A stretch of 5,717 nt of DNA from positions 1,939 through 7,655 of the forward strand of contig DMKK01000121.1 in assembly GCA_003454335.1 (NCBI GenBank), written 5' to 3'. This DNA comes from Gammaproteobacteria bacterium. GTDB taxonomy: Bacteria; Pseudomonadota; Gammaproteobacteria; UBA9214. The notes beneath the pieces are model-generated. The model was not told the DNA's origin, did not search any database, and saw nothing but the letters and a program-made list of their open reading frames with translations. Both the position numbers and the translations under genes were made by a program. Position 1 is the first letter of the stretch; each line of letters opens with the position of its first letter. Of this stretch, positions 1 through 4,697 are shown one piece after another.

Positions 1-77
1 AGACGTTCGAGCCGGTCCTGCGACAGTGCACGCTGTTCGAAATGCTCACGGACGGCCTGTTTCAGCGGACGGTTCAT
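1..77 (-). CDS. Probable anti-sigma factor, N-terminal fragment
   Basis: An ATG at 77-75 opens a frame that stays open to the left edge, giving 25 full codons that begin MNRPLKQAVREHFEQ. The ATG overlaps the TGA stop of the sigma-factor gene (ATGA at 74-77), and an AAGG about nine bases upstream, inside the sigma gene, can serve as ribosome binding site. The visible peptide is charged and helical, as is common for the cytoplasmic sigma-binding N-terminus of ECF anti-sigma factors, but it contains no diagnostic motif. The anti-sigma call is an inference from position: ECF sigma genes are usually followed by, and coupled to, the gene for their membrane-bound inhibitor. It could instead be an unrelated last gene of the operon. 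The C-terminal part, which would show transmembrane helices or a zinc-binding motif, lies outside the window. Confidence 0.5.
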   Translation of the reverse strand, partial: MNRPLKQAVREHFEQRALSQDRLER

Positions 78-571
78 GTTGCTGCGCCTTTTTCCATACC
101 GGTTTCTGTGGATTCCTGATGCCGGATGATTTTCTGACGCAGGCGGTGAATGCGGGATAGTATGGTACCGCGCGGGCAGTCGGTGCGCATGGCGATTTCC
201 TGTGCGGTATAACCTTCCACGGCCCAGAAGAACAGCAGTTCCCGTTCCATGGGTTCCAGCAGGGCCATGATGGATTCAGCGTCTACTTCAGCAATGACGA
301 GGTCTTCCAGCACCCGTGGATCGATATTGACGGGCTGGTTGTTATTAGCGTCAAAACTGACCGTTGGATGGCGGTGGTCACGGCGATATTGATCGATAAA
401 GCGGTTGCGCATAATGCTTTGTACATAAGACATGGCGGCAGCGGCGTTGACCGGTGCCTTGCGCAGGCTGACTTCAAGGGCGTCCTGCAACAGGTCATAG
501 GCCGCATCCTCGTCATGAGTCAGTGAAAACCCGTAGCGGAACAATCGCTGCAATGTCGATTGATCCAGCAT
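74..571 (-). CDS. ECF-family RNA polymerase sigma factor of the bufferin operon
   Basis: This 165-residue protein has the two-domain layout of an extracytoplasmic-function sigma-70 factor. Residues about 8-66 form region 2 (FRYGFSLTHDEDAAYDLLQDA, then a basic stretch around MRNRFIDQYRR that would contact the -10 element). Residues about 98-150 form region 4, with a helix-turn-helix around GYTAQEIAMRTDCPRGTILSRI that would contact the -35 element. Region 3 is absent and the size is normal for the class. The ATG directly follows the TAG stop of bufC, with a GGGAG Shine-Dalgarno nine bases upstream inside bufC. The stop overlaps the start of the next gene. DUF2282/DUF692/DUF2063 cassettes are known to be controlled by ECF factors (for example SigF in Caulobacter), so this factor probably directs transcription of its own operon, held in check by the following gene product. 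The inducing signal cannot be read from the sequence; copper or oxidative stress is the likeliest by analogy. Confidence 0.9.
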   Translation of the reverse strand: MLDQSTLQRLFRYGFSLTHDEDAAYDLLQDALEVSLRKAPVNAAAAMSYVQSIMRNRFIDQYRRDHRHPTVSFDANNNQPVNIDPRVLEDLVIAEVDAESIMALLEPMERELLFFWAVEGYTAQEIAMRTDCPRGTILSRIHRLRQKIIRHQESTETGMEKGAAT

Positions 572-1384
572 CTATGGATGCTCCCGGAGACCGGTTTTTT
601 CTGCAGCCATCGCCGTAATCCAGCCACACTGGATCAGTCCTGGCAAGATCCGGGGAATCATGTTCGTGTGATCTTGACGGGTGCCGGTGATGTGTCCAAG
701 GGTTATTCCTTGCTGGCAGGCGGCAAGTACCTCGAAGGTGTATGCATCTACCCGTTCGACCCGGATCTGGAATGCCGGTCGTGACACCACCAGGTACTCG
801 GGCAATTCAGCGGCCTGAACTTCAGTTGCTGCATTATCGGACAGATTGGTTGCGCGGATCGCCATCACAGGATAGTCCGATTGCAACAGGCCCACGCTAT
901 GGCCGAGTTGAAACCGGAAGGTCTCCTGCACGTCTTGACTGGCTTTGGCCAATGTCCTGAAATCGAATGGCGGATCATCCTCTGCATAGTAAGCAGTATG
1001 GCAAAGCCATTCGAGGTGGGCGAGCTCACCCAGGTAACGGAAGTCTGAAAATGCCGTCAGTGATTGCGTCCACTCACCGAGGAAGTCACTGAAGGCGGCA
1101 CCATAGTGGTTCAGATCTGGTTGAACTGAGGGGCTGTGTTCGATGAACCGGTGTGCAATATTGTTGAAACAGGTTTCTCCCAGGATGCGGAAACAGGCCG
1201 GGTAGGTTGCCGCAAGTGACTTGACGCACGCGCCGGAGACATTGTTTCCGTAAATATGCAGAGCCAGTTCGTGGGGGATACGGTCATTTTCGCACATCAG
1301 GTGCCTGGCACGCGTGCGCTGAGCTGCACTGCAACGCGGCTTCAAGCATGCGGAAAACAGGGATTCTGTTTGTGCAAGATTCAT
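572..1384 (-). CDS. bufC: BufC, DUF2063-family partner of the MNIO enzyme
   Basis: Product of 270 residues matching the DUF2063 (NGO1945-like) family. The N-terminal domain carries the hallmark IYGNNVSGACVKSLAATYP (about 44-62), followed by RILGETCF, DLNHYGAAFSDFL (90-102) and a LGELAHLEW segment (118-126). The C-terminal domain starts near 155 and includes LGHSVGLLQSDYPVMAIR (160-177) and a YLVVSRPAFQIRVERV segment (197-212). In bufferin-type systems this family forms a complex with the DUF692 oxygenase and helps present the precursor peptide, as MbnC does for MbnB. The frame is open further upstream to an ATG at 1414. I chose the ATG at 1384 because it overlaps the bufB stop as ATGA and has CAGGT about eight bases upstream, and because the extra ten residues look unrelated to the family. 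The stop abuts the sigma-factor start. Confidence 0.88.
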   Translation of the reverse strand: MNLAQTESLFSACLKPRCSAAQRTRARHLMCENDRIPHELALHIYGNNVSGACVKSLAATYPACFRILGETCFNNIAHRFIEHSPSVQPDLNHYGAAFSDFLGEWTQSLTAFSDFRYLGELAHLEWLCHTAYYAEDDPPFDFRTLAKASQDVQETFRFQLGHSVGLLQSDYPVMAIRATNLSDNAATEVQAAELPEYLVVSRPAFQIRVERVDAYTFEVLAACQQGITLGHITGTRQDHTNMIPRILPGLIQCGWITAMAAEKTGLREHP

Positions 1385-2259
1385 CGGGACCTGCATGTAA
1401 CTTCGGTACTGCATGCCTCGCGGATACGCTCGGCCTGTGCCGCTTCATCCAGCAGGATATCCAGTGCGGGGATATCGTTGTCCCATTCGATCAGCACCGG
1501 GATATCCGGCAGTTGCCGTATCACCTCCGAGAACAATGCCCAGACGGGGTCCGCTACCCGGTTATTGTGTGCGTCGATCAGGTAATCGCCCTTGTCTTCA
1601 TAGCCGGCCAGGTGAATTTCACGGATGCGTTCCTGTGGTAGCTGACTAATAAAATCACCTGCCGGGTCGCCATGGTTGACCGCGTTGACGTAGTCATTGT
1701 TGACATCAAACAGCAGATCGCAGTCGGCTTCCCCGGCCAGGGCGGCGAGAAATTCCGGCTCGGACAGTGTCGAGTGACGATAAGTCAGATAGCTCGATAC
1801 ATTTTCCACTAGCAGGCGTATGCCGAGAAAGTCCTGCACACGCCGGACACGCTCAGTTACATGCCGTAATGCTTCCTCGGTATATGGGAGCGGTAGCAGA
1901 TCGTGATACTGGTGGCTGGCGTGACTGCTGAAGCACAGGTGATCCGATACCAGTACCGGTTCATACGTCTGCATCAGTCGTTTGATTGTGCGCAGGTAGT
2001 CATAGTCCAGCGGGTCCGTGCCGCCAAGTGACATGCCGACACAGTGGAGTGTAATTGGGTAATCGGCACGGACAGCCGCCAGCTGCCGCGGGATCAGGCC
2101 GCCGGATGCGGTGTGATTATCGGCCAGGATCTCGAACCAGGGTACCAGCGGTTGCTGTGACAGCACCCGGGTGATATGCGCACTGCGCAGTCCCAGGCCA
2201 GTGCCCGTCAGCCCCTCGCCGGTTGTCCACTGTGTGGCAGTGGCGGGTTGTCCGTCCAT
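1381..2259 (-). CDS. bufB: BufB, DUF692-family multinuclear non-heme iron oxygenase (MNIO)
   Basis: A 292-residue TIM-barrel protein of the DUF692/MNIO family, the class that includes MbnB. Such enzymes oxidise cysteine residues of precursor peptides into thiooxazole or oxazolone/thioamide groups using a di- or tri-iron centre. Conserved blocks are GLGLRSAHI (21-29), WFEILADNH (41-49), LHCVGMSLGG (71-80), LVSDHLCFS (103-111), LLVENVSSYL (149-158), LLFDVNNDYVNAVNHG (182-197), REIHLAGY (213-220), DAHNN (229-233) and IEWDND (257-262). Candidate metal ligands are H72, H107, E152, D185/N188, H196, E214, H216, D229, H231 and E258; none of the expected acidic or histidine positions is visibly lost, so the enzyme should be active. 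The start lies six bases after the bufA1 stop. Its Shine-Dalgarno is weak, and no other in-frame ATG exists before residue 75, which suggests translation coupled to bufA1. It should act in the cytoplasm on BufA1 before export. Confidence 0.93.
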   Translation of the reverse strand: MDGQPATATQWTTGEGLTGTGLGLRSAHITRVLSQQPLVPWFEILADNHTASGGLIPRQLAAVRADYPITLHCVGMSLGGTDPLDYDYLRTIKRLMQTYEPVLVSDHLCFSSHASHQYHDLLPLPYTEEALRHVTERVRRVQDFLGIRLLVENVSSYLTYRHSTLSEPEFLAALAGEADCDLLFDVNNDYVNAVNHGDPAGDFISQLPQERIREIHLAGYEDKGDYLIDAHNNRVADPVWALFSEVIRQLPDIPVLIEWDNDIPALDILLDEAAQAERIREACSTEVTCRSR

Positions 2260-2265
2260 GTCAGG

Positions 2266-2556
2266 CTACTTGGCCGGTTTGACCGCCACGACACTTCCAC
2301 CGGTGATTTTGGTGCAGGTGCCTTTCGGGACATACACCCATTCATGGTCGGCATTATCGAGTTTTGCCTGGCTGGCGCACTGGTGGCTGCCATCGAGCGC
2401 GCCGCAGTCATTCATACCGGCCTTGGCGATACCGGCACATTTTTCCCAGCTTTTTGGCTGGTCCGGGACCGCCCAGGCGTTGCTGGCCGCTAGCGTCGTG
2501 CCCACTGCCATAATGCCGGCAATTGTTGCATGCAATACAGGGTTTTCCTTTTTCAT
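2266..2556 (-). CDS. bufA1: BufA1, DUF2282-family bufferin precursor peptide
   Basis: A 96-residue precursor of the DUF2282 family. Residues 1-29 form a Sec-type signal peptide: a short basic start (MKKEN), a hydrophobic core (about 10-24) and a likely cleavage after SNAWA, leaving a mature peptide of about 67 residues. The mature part has the family pattern EKCAGIAKAGMNDCG, DGSHQCASQA and EWVYVPKGTC, with exactly four cysteines: C40, C51, C60 and C81. In characterised bufferins the two central cysteines become thiooxazoles through BufB/BufC, and the product, exported to the periplasm, sequesters copper. C51 and C60 are the corresponding candidates here, with C40 and C81 left for a disulfide; this assignment is by analogy. 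The AGGAGA Shine-Dalgarno, seven bases upstream, is the strongest in the operon, as expected for a product needed in excess over its enzymes. It is the first gene of the operon. Confidence 0.93.
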   Translation of the reverse strand: MKKENPVLHATIAGIMAVGTTLAASNAWAVPDQPKSWEKCAGIAKAGMNDCGALDGSHQCASQAKLDNADHEWVYVPKGTCTKITGGSVVAVKPAK

Positions 2557-2644
2557 GATCGTTCTCCTCTTGAAGACCAGAGTCTGGACCAGATGGGGCC
2601 ATTACTACTCAAGACGAACCAGTACGTGATTTGATTGCGACAAC

Positions 2645-2680
2645 AGTCGTTCGAGTATTAAACGAGTTCTTGAGAGTTCC
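2645..2680 (-). promoter_or_regulatory. Possible ECF-type promoter of the bufferin operon
   Basis: Reading the minus strand, GGAACT at 2680-2675 resembles the GGAAC core of many ECF -35 elements. About 15-16 bases further is ATACTCG, and a CGAACG lies at 2653-2648. An imperfect inverted pair CGTT/AACG spans 2664-2648. This leaves a leader of roughly 90-95 bases before bufA1. The -35-like core is visible, but the -10 assignment is uncertain and the recognition sequence of this sigma factor is unknown. Confidence 0.3.
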
Positions 2681-2709
2681 CGGCTGAAGGGCACAATAAG
2701 AGGCATTTA

Positions 2710-2805
2710 ATGATGAGCGATACCATGGGTTCGATGCTGGGCGAGCAGACCAAAATGCTGGATCGCATCGACGACCGGCTGGACTGCGATAACTATCTGT
2801 CCTGA
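2710..2805 (+). CDS. Putative 31-residue small protein, unknown
   Basis: A short open frame starts ATGATG at 2710 and ends with TGA at 2803-2805. It is preceded by AAGAGG at 2698-2703, a good Shine-Dalgarno six bases before the first ATG. The peptide begins MMSDTMGSMLGEQTKMLDRI and ends with CDNYLS. Apart from the ends it is methionine-rich, charged and probably helical, with a heptad-like spacing of hydrophobic residues that could form a short coiled coil. It has one cysteine, no signal peptide and no membrane segment. I do not recognise it. It lies divergently from bufA1, with about 150 bases between the two starts. It could be a genuine small protein, a degraded end of a larger gene, or chance; the ribosome binding site is the main reason for listing it. 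Confidence 0.35.
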   Translation: MMSDTMGSMLGEQTKMLDRIDDRLDCDNYLS

Positions 2806-2839
2806 AACCGGAATTTTCCGTGTATGACTGTGCAGCGGA

Positions 2840-2863
2840 CAGTGCAAGTAAGTAGTAGCACTG
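2840..2863. repeat. Short inverted repeat between the two small ORFs
   Basis: CAGTGC (2840-2845) and GCACTG (2858-2863) are perfect complements separated by a 12-base AG/TA-rich loop. A second weak hairpin, CGGAA-TT-TTCCG, spans 2809-2820 just after the stop of the 31-codon ORF. Neither is followed by a T-run, so they are not convincing intrinsic terminators. They may be protein-binding half-sites or chance. Confidence 0.25.
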
Positions 2864-2876
2864 ATAGAGCGCACCC

Positions 2877-2904
2877 GGAACTTTTGCTAAGGTATACCTG
2901 TTAG
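2877..2904 (+). promoter_or_regulatory. Possible ECF-type promoter upstream of the CVWC small protein gene
   Basis: GGAACTT at 2877-2883 is a good match to the -35 element recognised by many ECF and RpoE-like sigma factors. After 15 bases it is followed by TGTTAG (2899-2904), an acceptable but not canonical -10. A transcript from here would have a leader of about 30 bases before the ATG at 2941. The GGAACT core also occurs on the opposite strand upstream of bufA1. Confidence 0.35.
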
Positions 2905-2940
2905 TAGCGATATTTGGATATCGCGACAGAGGGGGGTGTC

Positions 2941-3123
2941 ATGAATTCAAGATTTGTAGCGGAAAAGGACTGTGTCTGGTGTGTCGCGGCAACCACACTG
3001 GAGAAAAAAGTCACGGGCTTGAAGTCTGTAGTGGGTAAAACCTGTGTCTGGTGTGTTGCGGCAGCTATGGCAGCGCTGACTTTGCTGGCGGTTATCTGGA
3101 CGGTGATTCTCATCAGTAATTAA
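2941..3123 (+). CDS. Small membrane protein with twin CVWCVAA motifs, unknown
   Basis: This 60-residue protein starts at an ATG preceded by a purine-rich AGAGG plus G-run at 2928-2936, a strong ribosome binding site. The frame could extend upstream to a TTG at 2914, but that codon lacks a better site. Residues 11-17 and 35-41 are the same heptapeptide CVWCVAA, giving two CxxC pairs (C11/C14 and C35/C38) 24 residues apart. Residues about 39-58 (AAAMAALTLLAVIWTVILIS) form a hydrophobic helix long enough to span the membrane, so the second CxxC sits at its edge. The first 38 residues contain several lysines and would tend to stay cytoplasmic. There is no cleavable signal peptide. CxxC pairs can bind metal ions or perform thiol redox chemistry. 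I do not recognise the family. Its position beside a metal-binding peptide operon makes metal or thiol sensing attractive but unproven. Confidence 0.55.
   Translation: MNSRFVAEKDCVWCVAATTLEKKVTGLKSVVGKTCVWCVAAAMAALTLLAVIWTVILISN
2971..3063 (+). repeat. Near-perfect 21-bp direct repeat encoding CVWCVAA
   Basis: The 21-bp copies at 2971-2991 and 3043-3063 begin TGTGTCTGGTGTGT and are 72 bases apart start to start. They differ at one position, C versus T in a synonymous valine codon (GTC/GTT). The bases between and after the copies are not similar, so the repeat is confined to the seven codons of the motif. Because the copies are in phase and differ only at a silent site, selection on the peptide or a recent local duplication would both explain them. 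Confidence 0.8.
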
Positions 3124-3514
3124 TAATACAAAATAGCCCTAGCTGGTCACGAGTCCTGCTGCCAATAGCTCTACGCAGGCTCCTGCCGGGGTGAACAGAA
3201 ATTCTTGATGTGGTGGCGCTTCCAGGTTGAACCCGGCATAATTTCGCCAGAGACGGTTGACTTGATAACATGAAGCGAACACAGGAAATTTTCCAATCGG
3301 TGCGCCCGGAAGGGGCGGAAGGGCGCGAGCGTGAACATAATCGGCGCCTGCCACTGAAGCTGTTACCATCAATCGCAACGAACATTCGGCGAAAATCAAC
3401 AGAGAGATGAATCCTGATACTGAGTCAGTCGCTCAGTGGTCGCATAAGTGAGTATGCCGCCGTCAGGGCTCTGCGCGTCGCGATAAACATGTACAAACCT
3501 GGTGGAGCTTTAAC
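3124..3514. other. Intergenic stretch, no convincing gene
   Basis: About 390 bases lie between the CVWC gene and the LCIB-like gene. On the minus strand a frame is open from 3399 (TTG) or 3369 (ATG) to a TAG at 3139-3141, giving 86 or 76 residues that include VNRLWRNYAGFNLEAPPHQE. Its codon use is not implausible, but neither start has a ribosome binding site and I do not recognise the product. It may be a decayed gene remnant. On the plus strand, stops are frequent. The last 110 bases hold a mini-ORF and hairpin described separately and the LCIB-like ribosome binding site GGTGGAG at 3501-3507. I see no tRNA, no clear sigma-70 promoter and no intrinsic terminator. Confidence 0.4.
3407..3451 (+). 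other. Possible 14-codon leader ORF overlapping a hairpin
   Basis: An ATG at 3407 preceded by AGAGAG opens a 14-codon frame, MNPDTESVAQWSHK, ending TGA at 3449-3451, 63 bases before the LCIB-like start. Inside it, ACTGAG (3419-3424) and CTCAGT (3432-3437) form a perfect six-pair stem with a seven-base loop. The combination resembles a translated leader with RNA structure, but the peptide has no run of one amino acid that would indicate attenuation, and the hairpin is short. It may be chance. Confidence 0.2.
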
Positions 3515-4660
3515 ATGTACGGAACAACCGGTTTAATTTCCAGTCTTCTGGGCGCCTATCATATGTCCGAGGTGTCCATGCGTTACAGCCAGTTTATGCC
3601 GCGTGCTTACAATCTGGCAAAATCACTGGGGTTCAAGCAGGGCAAGATTATGCCATCCCGGGCCTTTTGTTCCGATGAAAGCCAAGGATACCCGATAATA
3701 TTGATTGCCAAACATTTTGGCATCTTTCCTTTTAATCATGGCATGGTCGGTGGCATTGTCGCTACCGACAGACATGCCCCGCATGCACATCACGGCAAGG
3801 ACCTGGTCATTATCCAGGCCAGTCATGTCGGTTATGACCCGGAAAAGAGTGCGTTTGGCATTTATCGCCGGCTACAGACAGAGGCAAACAGCGAGACGTC
3901 CAATTGCGGAAAAATTTGTGGTGCTCTGGACTGGTATCTGCACGAATATGCGTTTGCGCGTAATAATATATTTCTTTACCAGGAGCAGGGTGAATATAAA
4001 GTAGTGATCGACAACCTGCTGTTGCATGCGGAACGTGATGAAGGGCTGCTGCTGCAACTGGATAGAATTGTACAAGTGGATACCCGGGGCAATCCAGTGC
4101 CTGAATTATCCCGCAGTACAGCAAAAGTATTTTCCGCTGCACCGGCTTTACTTGATGATCTGGAAGGCTACGAATGGAAGTCTGGTGCTGGTGAAGCGAT
4201 CGGCGATCGACTGCATCCACGGTTTTTCTTTTATAAACGCAAGATCAGTCAACATACTGAAGGACGCGATCATCTGGAGAGAAACCTTCTGGATGTAATG
4301 CCAAATGTGGTGACCTCGCAATGGCCGGCACTCACGGCAGCCCAGGCAAACACCCAGGTAGAGTTTGACAGGACTTTCAGGACTATCGTCCAGGAACCGG
4401 CATACCGGGATAAAAAGATCCTGTTTATATCAGGGTTGAATGTTGATATTTCACCTCAGGAAGGGCAGGTATTTCCGCTAACAAAATTCATTCCCTGGGC
4501 TGCTTACGTTCAGGATGAATATGGCCATCATCAGACCTGGGAACAGGCAGAACTGTATGAGCAGCTGCAGTCGCAATCAACAAATAATCCGGATCAGATC
4601 GATCTGGAAACGGCCATTGAGATGATGGAGCGGGAGAAAGAAATACGGTTGCCGTTCTGA
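3515..4660 (+). CDS. LCIB/C-type carbonic anhydrase-like protein
   Basis: A 381-residue soluble protein that resembles the limiting-CO2-inducible B/C family, a divergent beta-carbonic anhydrase group first known from algal CO2-concentrating mechanisms and also present in bacteria. Family-like blocks are FCSDES (51-56), HFGIFPFNHGMVGGIVATDRH (67-87), GKDLVIIQASHVGYDPE (94-110) and CGKICGALDWY (131-141). By analogy with LCIB structures, C52, H104 and C135 are the candidate zinc ligands, with D54 as the CxD aspartate. The H104-to-C135 spacing of 31 is close to that of characterised homologues. The HAPHAHH stretch (87-93) adds a histidine cluster. The C-terminal third (about 290-381) has a KILFISGLNVDIS strand and ends in a charged helix; I cannot assign it. 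No signal peptide or membrane helix is seen, so it should be cytoplasmic and would interconvert CO2 and bicarbonate if active. The ATG follows GGAG by seven bases. It appears monocistronic. The family call rests on motif memory without alignment. Confidence 0.6.
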   Translation: MYGTTGLISSLLGAYHMSEVSMRYSQFMPRAYNLAKSLGFKQGKIMPSRAFCSDESQGYPIILIAKHFGIFPFNHGMVGGIVATDRHAPHAHHGKDLVIIQASHVGYDPEKSAFGIYRRLQTEANSETSNCGKICGALDWYLHEYAFARNNIFLYQEQGEYKVVIDNLLLHAERDEGLLLQLDRIVQVDTRGNPVPELSRSTAKVFSAAPALLDDLEGYEWKSGAGEAIGDRLHPRFFFYKRKISQHTEGRDHLERNLLDVMPNVVTSQWPALTAAQANTQVEFDRTFRTIVQEPAYRDKKILFISGLNVDISPQEGQVFPLTKFIPWAAYVQDEYGHHQTWEQAELYEQLQSQSTNNPDQIDLETAIEMMEREKEIRLPF

Positions 4661-4663
4661 GCA

Positions 4664-4684
4664 GACCGGAGGTGTATCCCGGTC
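4664..4684. terminator. Short hairpin between convergent genes, possible weak bidirectional terminator
   Basis: GACCGG (4664-4669) and CCGGTC (4679-4684) form a perfect six-pair, GC-rich stem with a nine-base loop. It lies just after the LCIB-like stop (4660) and before the end of the minus-strand PRPP synthetase-like gene (4698). Its position in a convergent gap fits a shared terminator. There is no uridine run on either strand (CTTCCT on the plus side), so efficiency as an intrinsic terminator is doubtful. Confidence 0.4.
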
Positions 4685-4697
4685 CTTCCTGAGTGCC

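Noticed and set aside
1385..1414. Upstream ATG at 1414 for bufC, adding ten residues.
   Set aside because: It would overlap bufB by 34 bases. The ATG at 1384 forms a classic ATGA overlap with CAGGT at the right distance.
2171..2629. Plus-strand ORF of 152 codons with hydrophobic stretches, opposite bufA1 and the start of bufB.
   Set aside because: It is antisense to two well-supported genes. The hydrophobic stretches are consistent with a chance antisense reading.
2670..2698. TTGAGA with 17-base spacing to ACAATA as a sigma-70 promoter for the 31-codon ORF.
   Set aside because: The -10 match is poor, and transcription would begin within or after the ribosome binding site.
2901..3113. Minus-strand ORF of 70 codons with two AATHQTQ repeats, opposite the CVWC gene.
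   Set aside because: The repeats are only the antisense reading of the 21-bp direct repeat. The plus frame has the strong ribosome binding site and a sensible membrane helix.
3113..3385. Second minus-strand ORF of 90 codons, rich in Arg and Ser, in the intergenic stretch.
   Set aside because: The composition is typical of an out-of-frame shadow, it has no ribosome binding site, and it overlaps the alternative frame with better codon use.
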